From contig CALJRU010000061.1 of the NCBI GenBank assembly GCA_937976375.1, positions 1 through 64,000 of the forward strand: a stretch of 64,000 bases of DNA, written 5' to 3'. Positions 8,757-18,728 of this stretch are shown here, piece by piece (positions within the stretch are counted from its first letter, which is position 1; every line of letters starts with the position of its first letter). Source of the stretch: an uncultured Peptococcaceae bacterium. Lineage in GTDB: Bacteria > Bacillota > Peptococcia > Peptococcales > Peptococcaceae. The position numbers were made by a program, and so were the translations under genes. Under the pieces are notes generated by a model. The model searched no databases. It was not told the DNA's origin and saw only the letters and a list, made by a program, of their open reading frames with translations.

Positions 8757-9485
8757 TTAATCGCCATTGACATCGCGAGACGCCAGCAAGTACACAGTCA
8801 GCACCGCAAAGATCAGCGTGAAGAGCCCGCTCGACAACGCCAGCTGGCCAACATCAAGCTCTAAGTTGGGATTGTTGGCACGCATGCCCACTGCCAGCAA
8901 GGAATAAGGAAAGTACAGGCCCCATCCCTGCGCCGTCACCATGAGCCCAGCAATGCCTCCCAAAAGCCCCAGCGCCACTGGAATCGCAAAAGAGCGAATG
9001 AGCAGGCTCAGAAAAAGCTGCACCGCGCAGACAGCGACGCTGCCAAGAGCACCGCACAAAAGCCAGCCAAACAGCTCTGGCGGCAATGAGTCGTTGATGC
9101 CAGCGAGCTTGCCGCTGATCACAAAAAGTACGCCGATGATGGCTTGGGCCAGAATACTGACCGCGATGGCTGGAATGAGCTTGCCGAGATAGAGTGTCCA
9201 GGCAGGCACCGGCGCGGTCAGAAAACTGTTGAAATTGTGATCACTGTGTTCCAGCCGCCATTGCCAGGCACAATACACCGCCAGCAGCGCCGGCAGGAAG
9301 AAAAACGAGGCAAAAAGCGTGTGCTGCGTCCAAAGACTGTACCAGCTGCTTTTCAACAAGCTCAAATTGCCAAGATAATTCGCTGTGCCCAGCCCCGCCG
9401 GAATCAGTGGCAGCACAATGAAAGCCAGCCAAACCGGCGCATGTTTTCCTTTGATGCACTCAGCGTGCAGCGCACGAAGAATCAT
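8757..9485 (-). CDS. ABC transporter permease, LanE/MutE-like (lantibiotic immunity type)
   Basis: A 242-residue protein with six predicted membrane helices. The early segment WRLEHSDHNFNSFLTAP (E..H..N.) is the signature region of the EpiE/MutE permeases of LanFEG transporters, which expel lantibiotics and related cationic peptides from the membrane. It starts 3 bases after the stop of the second permease, with AAGGAGG 8 bases upstream. It is the last gene of the three-gene transporter unit. Confidence 0.85.
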   Translation of the reverse strand: MILRALHAECIKGKHAPVWLAFIVLPLIPAGLGTANYLGNLSLLKSSWYSLWTQHTLFASFFFLPALLAVYCAWQWRLEHSDHNFNSFLTAPVPAWTLYLGKLIPAIAVSILAQAIIGVLFVISGKLAGINDSLPPELFGWLLCGALGSVAVCAVQLFLSLLIRSFAIPVALGLLGGIAGLMVTAQGWGLYFPYSLLAVGMRANNPNLELDVGQLALSSGLFTLIFAVLTVYLLASRDVNGD

Positions 9486-9488
9486 CCT

Positions 9489-10238
9489 TCACACCTCCTT
9501 GCGCACAAACAGCGTGCGTCCAACAATGAGAAATACGAGAAACCAAATCGCAAAGCAGACCCTATCCGTCATCTGCGGCGTGTACCAGAAAAATGTCGAA
9601 ATTCGTGTCGCCTCGTCCCACTGCATGATGACTTGCGAAAACAAGCCATAGTAACTCCAAGGCAGAAAACGCTGCACGCCTGATGGGAAGAACAAGGCCA
9701 TGAGTCCCAGGAAGCTGCCTGCCAAGCCAACAATGAGCGGCACTGCCTGATTGGCAAAACGCAGCGACAAGCCCTGCTGCAAAGTATAAATCATCATCGA
9801 CACCAGCCAGCTGACAGCCGTGAATATGGCATAGGCACGGTAAGGCATGCCGCCCGGAAAGGCCTCATAATAACCGACGCCCAAAAACACAGCCGTGCGC
9901 AGCACCACCAGCGCGGCCAGCACCAAACCGCCCCAGGCAAGCTTGACGCCATAAATGGCGCCTGGCGTCATCAAGGTTTCAAGGCATTTCAAGGTGCTGC
10001 CCTTGTGTTCGATCTCGCAATTACGGCTGGCGATGACCGACACTGTCAAGGGCAGCATAAAGCTGTCAATCATCGCCAAATAATACAGCATCCACTGCCA
10101 GCCTTGGCGCAAATCAGCCGCATCCATGCGTTTGAGCGAAACAGCGATCCAAAGAAACTGCGCCGCCAAAAATGCCAGGCCAACGAGGAAGATTTTTCGC
10201 CGACGGCATTTGTAAAACTCCAAACTCAAAGCGTTCAT
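9489..10238 (-). CDS. ABC transporter permease, LanG/MutG-like
   Basis: A 249-residue membrane protein with six predicted helices. The region SRNCEIEHKGSTLKCLETLM matches the E..H..... L..L pattern of LanG/LanE permeases. Its ATG overlaps the ATPase stop codon (ATGA), so translation is coupled. With the ATPase and the LanE-like protein it forms a complete LanFEG exporter for antimicrobial peptides. Confidence 0.85.
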   Translation of the reverse strand: MNALSLEFYKCRRRKIFLVGLAFLAAQFLWIAVSLKRMDAADLRQGWQWMLYYLAMIDSFMLPLTVSVIASRNCEIEHKGSTLKCLETLMTPGAIYGVKLAWGGLVLAALVVLRTAVFLGVGYYEAFPGGMPYRAYAIFTAVSWLVSMMIYTLQQGLSLRFANQAVPLIVGLAGSFLGLMALFFPSGVQRFLPWSYYGLFSQVIMQWDEATRISTFFWYTPQMTDRVCFAIWFLVFLIVGRTLFVRKEV

Positions 10239-11158
10239 AAGCTCACCGCCTTTCCTGTCAGTTCCAGGAAGATGTCTTCGAGGCTCTTTTGCCGCTCTTC
10301 CAAGCGCAGCACCCCTACACCCTGTGCATTCATCAGCTGCACCAGTGCCATTGTGGTGTCATCGGAAAGCAGCGGCAAGGTCAAATAACCGTCGCCTTCG
10401 TCGCTGACATGCAGATGCCGTTCCTGTAAAAGCGCCTGCGCGCGTGCATTGTCGTTCGTGCGCAGCGCCAGATGATGCTTGCTGCGGCTGTGCAGCGCCG
10501 CCAGCGAATCCTGAAAGACCAGCTCGCCTTCTCGGATGATGCCGACATGATCGGCCATCTGGTCAATCTCCGACAACAGATGGCTCGACACCAGCACCGT
10601 CATGCCAAAACGCGCCGGCAAGGCTTTGATCAACTCACGCATCTCCTGAATGCCGGCCGGATCAAGGCCGTTGGTCGGTTCATCGAGAATAAGCAGCTTC
10701 GGATAGCCCAAGAGCGCCGCAGCCAGTCCCAGACGCTGCTTCATGCCAAGACTGTAATGGGCGACGCGCTTGTTTTTCTGGTCCGCCAAGCGCACGATTT
10801 CCAACACCTCTTGAATATGTTGCGCCGGCACACCGCGCATGATCTGCACGATGCGCAGGTTTTCTTCACCGGTCAGGTGTCCATAATAGCTGGGACTTTC
10901 GATGAGACTGCCCACCTGCTTGAGAATGCGCAGGCGGCGACGGCTGCTCATCGGCAGGCCAAAGACGCTGATGTCACCGCCAGTCGGCCGTACCAAGCCG
11001 AGAATCATTTTCAAGGTTGTCGACTTGCCGGCGCCGTTCGGCCCCAGGAAGCCATAAATGCAGCCTTCCGGCACGCGCAGGCTGAGGTCACTCACGCGCA
11101 GCACGCTGCCGTATTTCTTGGAAAGATGATGGGTTTCTATAATGGCTGTTGTTGTCAT
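10235..11158 (-). CDS. ABC transporter ATP-binding protein, LanF-like
   Basis: A 307-residue ATPase. Walker A GPNGAGKST, signature YSLGMKQRLGLAAA, Walker B LLILDEPTNGLDP and the switch His in SSHLLSE are intact. The tail beyond residue 220 with VGVLRLEERQKSLEDIFLELTG is typical of drug and lantibiotic-protection ATPases (LanF, CprA, BcrA). The start ATG at 11158 follows GGAG by about 10 bases. The operon is divergent from a response regulator and kinase, as in the CprABC-CprRK system of Clostridioides difficile, which responds to and protects against cationic antimicrobial peptides. Confidence 0.9.
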   Translation of the reverse strand: MTTTAIIETHHLSKKYGSVLRVSDLSLRVPEGCIYGFLGPNGAGKSTTLKMILGLVRPTGGDISVFGLPMSSRRRLRILKQVGSLIESPSYYGHLTGEENLRIVQIMRGVPAQHIQEVLEIVRLADQKNKRVAHYSLGMKQRLGLAAALLGYPKLLILDEPTNGLDPAGIQEMRELIKALPARFGMTVLVSSHLLSEIDQMADHVGIIREGELVFQDSLAALHSRSKHHLALRTNDNARAQALLQERHLHVSDEGDGYLTLPLLSDDTTMALVQLMNAQGVGVLRLEERQKSLEDIFLELTGKAVSL

Positions 11159-11285
11159 AACAGATCACTCCGTTTCTTGTGTCATTTCATGGTCTCATCT
11201 TAACAACACCGCCTTACGCACCCATGACAGCAACCTTACGATTGCCTTAATTCGCCAGCAACATCACCCCCCGGCACCAGAAATG

Positions 11286-11294
11286 TGGTATCAT
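11286..11294 (+). promoter_or_regulatory. Extended -10 promoter of the regulator-kinase pair
   Basis: TGG followed by TATCAT (11289-11294) is an extended -10 about 37 bases upstream of the regulator ATG. No strong -35 is seen. It lies in the 172-base divergent region shared with the LanFEG operon, which otherwise shows no clear operator repeat. Confidence 0.5.
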
Positions 11295-11330
11295 GAAACC
11301 AACCCATAAATAAAGAAGGGAACGATCTTC

Positions 11331-12016
<686 letters not shown>

Positions 12017-12020
<4 letters not shown>

Positions 12021-13219
12021 AATGGCGCGGCATCTGGCGTTCGGCGCTCATCATGACCCTATCCATCGCCCTTATCATGATCCTCTTCATTGCCGGCATC
12101 ATTGGTTTCACCATCTTTGCCTACATGCTCAGCAACGACAGCAATTTTTCCACCAACGACATCGATGCCGCTCTTGTGCAGACCGCCGACGGTTACCAGT
12201 TCGACGCCGCCGATGTCATGGAGGAAAACCATCTCTGGGCCATGCTTATCGCCGACGACGGGCATGTGGTCTGGAATTATGAAAAACCTGACGATGTTCC
12301 CGACACCTACACGCTGGAAGACGTCGCCAGCTTCGCCCGCTGGTACCTGAACGACTATCCGGTGCGCACCCGCATCCGCGACGACGGCCTGCTCATCATC
12401 GGCGCGCCCAAGTACAGCCTGCAGCGCTACGCCATTGAGATCGGCACAGGCACCCTCGTGCCATCGCTGCTTTGGTTTGGCGGGCTCTTCCTGCTCATGC
12501 TCGTTGGCGTGCTTGTTCTCTCTGCATTGCTTTTGCGCCGCTGGTTCCGCAAAGACCAGCAGCGTATCGATGCCGCCCGTGCCGACTGGATCAACGGCGT
12601 CAGCCACGACATTCGCACGCCGCTCTCCCTGGTCATGGGCAGCGCCGCCCAGTTGGAAAGCGACACCACCCTTCACGCCGAAGTACGTCAAAAGGCCACG
12701 CTCATTCGCCGCCAAAGCCAAACCATTCGCGACCTCGTCGGCGATCTCAACCTCACCATGCGCCTGGAAAGCAGCATGCAGGTGCTGCGCCGCGAACCCG
12801 TGGCTCTGTCGTCCTTTCTGCGGCAAACCGTCGCCGACTTTATCAACAGCGGCATGGCCGACGGCTATCCGTTGGATATGGACCTGCCTGACACACCGCT
12901 GCCGACCATCAATGCCGATCCGCAGCTGCTGCGCCGCGCCCTCACCAATCTGCTCAACAACGGCGTGCGCCATAATCCGCCTGGCTGCCGCCTGCGCGTC
13001 GGCGCTGCGCCAGAGGGCCGCTATTGCATGCTTTACGTTGAAAGCGATGCGCCAGCTTCGGCTGGCCGCATCGGCAAAGGACCGGAAGTCGGCGCCGACG
13101 GCCTCGCCGCCCACGGCACCGGCCTCAAGCTGGTACGTCAGATCGCCGAAGCCCACGGCGGCAGCGCCGTTTTTTCCGACGGCGACTGCTTCCGCTGCGA
13201 ACTGCGTTTGCCACGATAA
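12017..13219 (+). CDS. Sensor histidine kinase paired with the LanFEG exporter
   Basis: A 400-residue kinase. A first membrane helix (about 8-35), an extracellular sensor segment of about 110 residues rich in acidic and aromatic residues (35-150), a second helix (about 152-175), the H-box GVSHDIRTPLS (phosphorylated His), an N-box LTNLLNNGVRHNP and a C-terminal GTGLKLVRQIAEAHGG G-box. This is the CprK/LcrS layout: a mid-size extracellular loop that senses cationic peptides. The ATGA overlap with the regulator ensures coupled synthesis. Confidence 0.9.
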
Positions 13220-13265
13220 AAAAAGCAGTCAAAATCGCGTGAACCGCCATTTTGACTGCTTTTTT
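13218..13265. terminator. Bidirectional terminator
   Basis: A 17-bp stem (AAAAAAGCAGTCAAAAT and its complement) with a 14-base loop ends in a T-run on both strands. It separates the convergent kinase and DASS transporter genes. Confidence 0.9.
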
Positions 13266-13271
13266 ATGATC

Positions 13272-14660
13272 TTATAAAAGTCCGATCAACTTCCAATATG
13301 GAACCGCCAGAATCATTAAGAAAAGAAAACTCAGCACCATCTTTGTGGCACCAAATTTGATAAAGTCTTTGATCTGAATCATTCCGAAGGAGAAGTAGAT
13401 AAGATAAATTGCATATTCATATGGGAAAAGCAACTGATCCAACCCAACGTTGAACGCATAGAGAATTGGGTAAGGCTGCATATGCAGCGAAAGCGCAATT
13501 TCAGTAATTGGCACACCGAAGGATGCCATTGCGGCCAGCGGCGTGAGCCCGAAATTGACCACCACCGCCAAGAGCCAGGTCAAAGCGATGACGCCAAAAG
13601 CCCCCAGATGGCTCATCACAGGAAGCACCAACTGAGCAATGGTATTGTTGATGCCTGTCGACGCTGCCACAAAACCGATCGACATGCAGGTGACAAGAAA
13701 AAAGATAAATTTAAAGTTCAGAGCGTCAATGTCTTCTTTCTTGACAACGCCAAAACATGGAAACGCCATGAGCGCTGGCAGCAACACGAAGATGTATGCC
13801 AGGTCCTGGCCATGAATGTTTGCCGTAAGAATGTAGAGAACAATGATGATGAGCGCCACTGCAGACACTCTTTCTTCGCGGTTCATTTTGCCCAATGCAG
13901 CACGTTTTTCTTTGAAGAGCTCTTTACTGTCAATCGGAATATCTGGCTTGAACATCTTGGAAATCACTTCGATCATTAAAATACCGAATGGAATGAAGAT
14001 CGCATTGTGCATGAGATATTTCACGAAGTTCAGTGAAATGGAGGAATCCACAGAGGATGCCACTGACACGAGCAGCCCGAAGTTCGATGGCACAAAGATG
14101 AAAAATCCCGGCATCAAATACCCCATGGCCCCTGCCAAAGTAATCCCGGTGGCTGTTTTCGATTGCTTTAAACCCAACGTTGAGCAAATACTGAAGGCAA
14201 ACGTTGCCATTGCCACGCATGAGCCGCCAGGCAGAAAGAGATTGAAAACGACACCAAAGATGAACATGCCCCACAGAATGCCCTTGTAGGTGCATTTCGT
14301 CCGCAACAGACAAAAATAAGCGATGCGCTTCAGCAGGCCATTGCGCATCAAGGCATTGACGAGCAGGAACATCCCCATGACCTGCCAGGGAATGGTTTGA
14401 TACCAACCGGCAAAGGCCGTTTCCCATGGCGCCACGCCTGTCACAATGAACAGGAACGGCATAATAATGCACGGAATATAATTGTCCACCAGTTCAAAAG
14501 CAAACATCAGCACCGTCCACAACGTAATAGCAACGAACAGTTTCTGCTGCATTGTAAAAGTTTCCGTCGTTGGAATCGTCAATACCAACAGCGGAACGGC
14601 AAAAATAATGATCCAGAACAATAGCCGTTTCTTGTCCAAAGATTTTGCAGCTGTACTCAT
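13272..14660 (-). CDS. DASS/SLC13-family sodium-anion symporter
   Basis: A 462-residue membrane protein with about 11-12 hydrophobic segments. The repeated-hairpin motifs of DASS carriers are visible as FLPGGSCVAMATFAF (first SNT-like loop) and NFGLTPLAAMASFGVP (second). Family members move di- and tricarboxylates, sulfate or other anions with Na+; the ion site cannot predict which. The gene stands alone, with its own GAGGGAG ribosome site, and its G+C is slightly lower than that of its neighbours. Confidence 0.85.
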   Translation of the reverse strand: MSTAAKSLDKKRLLFWIIIFAVPLLVLTIPTTETFTMQQKLFVAITLWTVLMFAFELVDNYIPCIIMPFLFIVTGVAPWETAFAGWYQTIPWQVMGMFLLVNALMRNGLLKRIAYFCLLRTKCTYKGILWGMFIFGVVFNLFLPGGSCVAMATFAFSICSTLGLKQSKTATGITLAGAMGYLMPGFFIFVPSNFGLLVSVASSVDSSISLNFVKYLMHNAIFIPFGILMIEVISKMFKPDIPIDSKELFKEKRAALGKMNREERVSAVALIIIVLYILTANIHGQDLAYIFVLLPALMAFPCFGVVKKEDIDALNFKFIFFLVTCMSIGFVAASTGINNTIAQLVLPVMSHLGAFGVIALTWLLAVVVNFGLTPLAAMASFGVPITEIALSLHMQPYPILYAFNVGLDQLLFPYEYAIYLIYFSFGMIQIKDFIKFGATKMVLSFLFLMILAVPYWKLIGLL

Positions 14661-14849
14661 TCAAACTCCCTCTTTTCTGAGCATATGATTTCTAAACGAT
14701 GATCGCACAAAACACCCAAAGGAATATTTTATACTATTCTTATATAATGTATATGCGGCCATCATAGGTTCTATCATAGCACTTCCTGAAAAAATGTCCA
14801 CCCAGAAATTCTTGATTTGCATATTTTTTACACAATTTCTCACTAAAAT

Positions 14850-14880
14850 AACCCACGGCCATCAAAAATGGTCGTGGGTT
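14850..14880 (-). terminator. Terminator of the FtsX-type permease gene
   Basis: AACCCACGGCCAT / ATGGTCGTGGGTT forms a 13-bp stem with one G-T pair and a CAAAA loop. On the minus strand it is followed by TATTTTAG. It lies 24 bases after the permease stop; the rest of 14661-14903 is AT-rich with no gene seen. Confidence 0.8.
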
Positions 14881-14903
14881 CCCCTCGGTATATTTTAACG
14901 CGT

Positions 14904-17036
14904 TCAGCGAAGATCTAAAACGCGGTACACTTTGCGGCGTGTCATGCGATACACGCCCCAAAGCACAGCGCTGATGGCTGCAATGACGAGCATGCAGGCA
15001 CCCAAGCCGACCAATTCACTGGTGGTGAAGCGGCTGTCATTGAAAAACATGATCATCGAGTAAAAAGCAAAGATGATCGTCGTACCCAGCACCGCCGGTG
15101 TCACAAAGACACGGCGCACCTGGCTGCCGGCAGAATGCCGCAGATAGGCTGGCGGCGCACCAAGATGACGCAGGTCATCGTAAACCTGGCGATTGGTCAG
15201 GGCGATGGTCAGGCAGCGCGTGTAGGCGATGACAAACACCGCAGCAAAGCAGACGATGGCAATGAAGATGAACAGCATCAGGAAAACGGCGTACGTCTTG
15301 ACAAAATCGGCCTGATCGAGCACGCGGAAGGTCGGCATGTACTGCCAGTAGGTGCGGAAATCGGTGCTGTCGCGGTTGTCGTAGCTGATGTTCGAGAAGC
15401 CGTTCTTCTCTGCGTTCTGCGGATCGGCAAAGTATTCGCCGGTTTCAGCAATGTCCCGCTCGCGAATGACCGGGTCCCAGGCGTCCATGATTTGAACGTT
15501 TTCGTCCGAATGATCGACGATGGCGTTGAACAGCGCGCCGGCAAAGTCGTAAGTGCTGTCCACGTCGAGCACATTGAAAACCACCATGTTTTCCATCCAT
15601 TCAGCATTGAGACCAGCGCTCATGGTCGCATAGTCGCTGTCATCGAGCACATAGTGGCCATAGAGGCTGTCGTTGTGCACCGGCTCTGCAGTGGTGACTT
15701 GCCAGCGTTCACCGCTTGCGCTGTTGGTGATCAGCGACGGTGAGCCGTTGAAGGCGTAGCCATCGCTGCCTTCTGTCGTCAAAATTGGCACCACGGTGCC
15801 TGGCTGCACATCGATGCGTTCGCCACTGAAGGCATAATAGCCGCTCTCTGAGAGAAACAGGTTGGACTGTTCTTCTTCCTCGTACACCACATCATAGGTG
15901 GTGCCAACGGCGGTTTCCTTTTCAACCGAATGGGTGCCGTCGACCACCAAGCGCGCCATCGGCGCTTCGCTGTAGCTGGTGATCGTCACGCCATATTGAT
16001 CGGCCAGAGCACGGATGTCGTCTTCATTCACCATGTCCTGATCGGCGCGGTAGTGAAAAAGGTAATCAATAGGCACCGACTGGCTCTGCAGCATGGCACC
16101 AGCGCCGAGCATCGGCACATAGAAACTGGCAAAGTAAGCACCGGCAATGAGCAGCGTCATGACCAGCATGTTGCGCACGGTCTGGCGCGCCTGAAATTTC
16201 ATCATCGACACAGAGATGATGTCTTTGTAGCGTTTGCGCTTGCCGCCCCAGCCATTGCCCACGGTATGCAAAAGCACCATGTAAAGCCCGACGATGGCAG
16301 GCGCATAGAACACCGCGTCCAGCGCACTCGGTGCGTACCAATGCAGCACACGAATAAAAAACGTCGGCATGATGTAGCCCAAGAAAGCACCGATTGCCAC
16401 CAACACAATGCCCAGCCATCCATACCTGCGCGGCACGGCACGAATCGGTTCGCTTTTGTGAGATTCCTGCACCACATCAATGATGTTCGTCTTGCGCACC
16501 GAACGGTTGCCCAGGAAAAAGAGCATGACTGTCACATAGAGAGCAAAGGCAAGCACATAGACATACGCCTTCGGGTCCATGCGCAGCGCCATTTCCTGGC
16601 TGTCGACCACAAACAGGCGGAAGATCTGCCAAATGCCAGCCGCCACCGGCAGCCCCAGCACGGCGCCGCCCACACAGCTGCCCAGCGCAATCACGGCAAG
16701 ATCCTTGCGCAGTTCCCGCGCCAACTGCTGACGGTTGGCGCCCAGCGCCAGGAAGATGCCTGTCTCGCGGCTCTTTTCGCGAAAAAAGAGGCCTGCGGCA
16801 TAGGTTGTAAACACGCCGCAGCCGATGACCGTCAACGCAAAGATCATCGACACCTGTTTGCGGCTGTCGCCGCCCTCCGGCAGCACATCCATGACCGTTG
16901 GCGCACGCATCATCAAGCTGTACACCGCAATCAAAAGCACCGAGAACACACAGCAGCCCACCAGCAGAGCATAGCGGCTGCGATTCATTTTGCGCAGGCG
17001 CGCATACACTTGGGAGAATGTTGTCACTTGTGCCAT
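14904..17036 (-). CDS. FtsX-type ABC transporter permease (BceB-like)
   Basis: A 710-residue permease with ten predicted helices: two near the N terminus, an extracellular domain of about 220 residues (roughly 320-560) rich in acidic residues, and a terminal group of FtsX helices. A helix count of 1+3+2+1+3 and one large loop are the BceB pattern of bacitracin and antimicrobial-peptide detoxification transporters. The motif FFREKSRETGIFLALGA is the FtsX coupling segment. I use the ATG at 17036, 8 bases after GGAG, rather than the GTG at 17045 that overlaps the ATPase stop. Confidence 0.85.
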   Translation of the reverse strand: MAQVTTFSQVYARLRKMNRSRYALLVGCCVFSVLLIAVYSLMMRAPTVMDVLPEGGDSRKQVSMIFALTVIGCGVFTTYAAGLFFREKSRETGIFLALGANRQQLARELRKDLAVIALGSCVGGAVLGLPVAAGIWQIFRLFVVDSQEMALRMDPKAYVYVLAFALYVTVMLFFLGNRSVRKTNIIDVVQESHKSEPIRAVPRRYGWLGIVLVAIGAFLGYIMPTFFIRVLHWYAPSALDAVFYAPAIVGLYMVLLHTVGNGWGGKRKRYKDIISVSMMKFQARQTVRNMLVMTLLIAGAYFASFYVPMLGAGAMLQSQSVPIDYLFHYRADQDMVNEDDIRALADQYGVTITSYSEAPMARLVVDGTHSVEKETAVGTTYDVVYEEEEQSNLFLSESGYYAFSGERIDVQPGTVVPILTTEGSDGYAFNGSPSLITNSASGERWQVTTAEPVHNDSLYGHYVLDDSDYATMSAGLNAEWMENMVVFNVLDVDSTYDFAGALFNAIVDHSDENVQIMDAWDPVIRERDIAETGEYFADPQNAEKNGFSNISYDNRDSTDFRTYWQYMPTFRVLDQADFVKTYAVFLMLFIFIAIVCFAAVFVIAYTRCLTIALTNRQVYDDLRHLGAPPAYLRHSAGSQVRRVFVTPAVLGTTIIFAFYSMIMFFNDSRFTTSELVGLGACMLVIAAISAVLWGVYRMTRRKVYRVLDLR

Positions 17037-17041
17037 GACGC

Positions 17042-17785
17042 TCACTCCTCTCCCATTTCACGCACAGCATCCAGCAGTGCATCCTGAAAATCGCCGCGCG
17101 GCGTGTTGCCGCGTCTCAGCGTGCGCCACACCACGCCATCGCGCAAAACCACCACGCGATCGCAGAACGACGCCGCATAGGAATCGTGAGTAACCATGAG
17201 AATCGTTGCTTCCATGGCGTCTTTGGCCTGAATAAAACTGTCAATGACTGCCCGCGACGACTTGCTGTCCAGGTTGCCGGTCGGTTCATCGGCGAGAATC
17301 ATCAGCGGCTGGTTGATGAGGGCGCGCGCCACAGCTGTGCGCTGCTTCTCACCGCCGGAAATCTCCGCTGGATACTTGTTTTTGATGTGCGAGAGCCCAA
17401 ACACCTCGCACAGCTGATCGGCGCGCGCCTCGATTTGATCGTTCACAAGACTGCCGATGATCGATGGCAGCAGAATGTTCTCACGCACAGTGAGCCCATC
17501 CAGCAGCAAAAAATCCTGAAAGACAAAGCCGAGCTTCTTATTGCGCACATCTGCCAGAGCGTCCTCGTCGAGCTTGGCAAGCTCGGTATCGCCAAGCAAA
17601 ATACTGCCGCTGTCGGAAGGAATGTAGCAGGAAATGCAGTTGAGCAGCGTCGTCTTGCCGGAGCCCGACGGCCCCATGATCGCCACAAACTCTCCGGTGT
17701 CAACAGAAAGGGACACGCCTTTGAGCACATGATAGGTGGCATCGCCCACCTGATAGGATTTATGTAGATTATTGACGGTTAACAT
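17042..17785 (-). CDS. ABC transporter ATP-binding protein (BceA/LolD-like)
   Basis: A 247-residue ATPase. Walker A GPSGSGKTT, Q-loop FVFQDFLLLDG, signature ISGGEKQRTAVARAL, Walker B LADEPTGNLDS and the switch His VTHDSYAA are all present. The MacB/LolD/BceA group powers FtsX-type permeases, here the gene immediately downstream. The start is the ATG at 17785, 8 bases after AAAGGAGG; an upstream start at 17824 would add a leader with no family match. It is divergent from a LytTR regulator, not from the usual BceRS pair. Confidence 0.92.
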   Translation of the reverse strand: MLTVNNLHKSYQVGDATYHVLKGVSLSVDTGEFVAIMGPSGSGKTTLLNCISCYIPSDSGSILLGDTELAKLDEDALADVRNKKLGFVFQDFLLLDGLTVRENILLPSIIGSLVNDQIEARADQLCEVFGLSHIKNKYPAEISGGEKQRTAVARALINQPLMILADEPTGNLDSKSSRAVIDSFIQAKDAMEATILMVTHDSYAASFCDRVVVLRDGVVWRTLRRGNTPRGDFQDALLDAVREMGEE

Positions 17786-17887
17786 GATGATGGCCTCCTT
17801 TGACGGTGAATCCGTTGTTATCATGGTTCAACCTTACCATGTCTCGTCACTGGCTGCTGACGGCGCTGTCAAAGGCGGTGGTTGTCT

Positions 17888-17995
17888 TGTCATTTTTGGC
17901 ACACGCCCAGCGGCGATTGTCAAGAACGGTCGTTTTGCTGTCAACTTTGGTTTCGCGCCGCTGGCCGCCTATGATAAAATACAGACAGATATTTG
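17888..17995. promoter_or_regulatory. Divergent control region with TGTCA repeats and candidate promoter
   Basis: The 226 bases between the ABC transporter and the LytTR regulator contain three copies of TGTCAnnnnnGG at 17888, 17918 and 17939; the last two are 21 bp apart, near the usual centre spacing of LytTR direct repeats (a pair of 9-bp sites with a 12-bp gap). A candidate plus-strand promoter is TTTGGT (17947-17952) with TATGAT near 17971-17995 in a loosely matching arrangement. These are candidate operators for the regulator. Confidence 0.4.
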
Positions 17996-18011
17996 TAAGG
18001 AAGGTGATGAC

Positions 18012-18725
18012 ATGCTCCGCATTGGACTCTGCGACGATAACGCCGACGCCCGCCTGCTGCTCCAGGACGCCCTGGAACGCACACTGGAAATCAATGGCTG
18101 GGAGGCTCAATTCTTCCAATTTTCCTCTGGTGAAGGCCTGCTTGACTGGTATCATAAACACATTGGCGAGCTTGACCTGGTTTTTCTCGATATGGAAATG
18201 AAAGCGCTCAGCGGCATCGACACGGCGCGCCAGCTGCACACGATCGACGACAGCCTGCAGCTGGTCTTCTGCACCAGCTACAGCGACTACGTCTTCGACG
18301 GCTACGGTGTCGGCGCCCTCGGCTATCTGCTCAAACCGCCGACGCAAGCGCAGCTTCAGGATGTGCTGCAGCGCGCCCAAACGGCATTGCTGCGGGCGCT
18401 GGATCGCGCCTATGTCTGCCACAGCGGCGACATCACCTACCGTGTGCCTTATGCGAGCATTCTCTATTTTGCTTCCGAGCGGCGCAAGGTGCACTGTGTC
18501 ACCAAGGAACGCACCCTCTCTTTTTACGGAAAGCTTGACGAGGTGGCCGCTGAAGCAGGCAAGGACTTTGTGCGGGTGCATCAGCGCTATCTCGTGCACA
18601 TGGCTGCCATTGCGCGGCTGGAGCTGAACGAGGTGGTGCTCACAAATGGCGAACGCCTGCCTGTGAGCCGCTCCTGCCGCCAAGCAGCGCTGCTGGCAAT
18701 GGCACGCTCAGAGCTGGAGGGATAG
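18012..18725 (+). CDS. LytTR-family response regulator
   Basis: A 237-residue regulator with a CheY-like receiver (1-120; acidic pair CDDN, phospho-acceptor in VFLDMEMKALSG, Lys in YLLKPP) followed by a LytTR DNA-binding domain (140-235; ILYFASERRKVHCV and FVRVHQRYLVHMAAI). This is the AgrA/VirR/ComE class, which binds paired direct repeats. The ATG at 18012 is placed after GGAAGGTGATGAC. It is followed 3 bases later by a GHKL kinase gene, and faces a BceAB-like transporter that it probably controls. Confidence 0.9.
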   Translation: MLRIGLCDDNADARLLLQDALERTLEINGWEAQFFQFSSGEGLLDWYHKHIGELDLVFLDMEMKALSGIDTARQLHTIDDSLQLVFCTSYSDYVFDGYGVGALGYLLKPPTQAQLQDVLQRAQTALLRALDRAYVCHSGDITYRVPYASILYFASERRKVHCVTKERTLSFYGKLDEVAAEAGKDFVRVHQRYLVHMAAIARLELNEVVLTNGERLPVSRSCRQAALLAMARSELEG

Positions 18726-18728
18726 CGC

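Noticed and set aside
17036..17045. GTG start for the FtsX-type permease overlapping the ATPase stop
   Set aside because: The ATG at 17036 has better spacing from GGAG; the nine-base difference is minor and not excluded.
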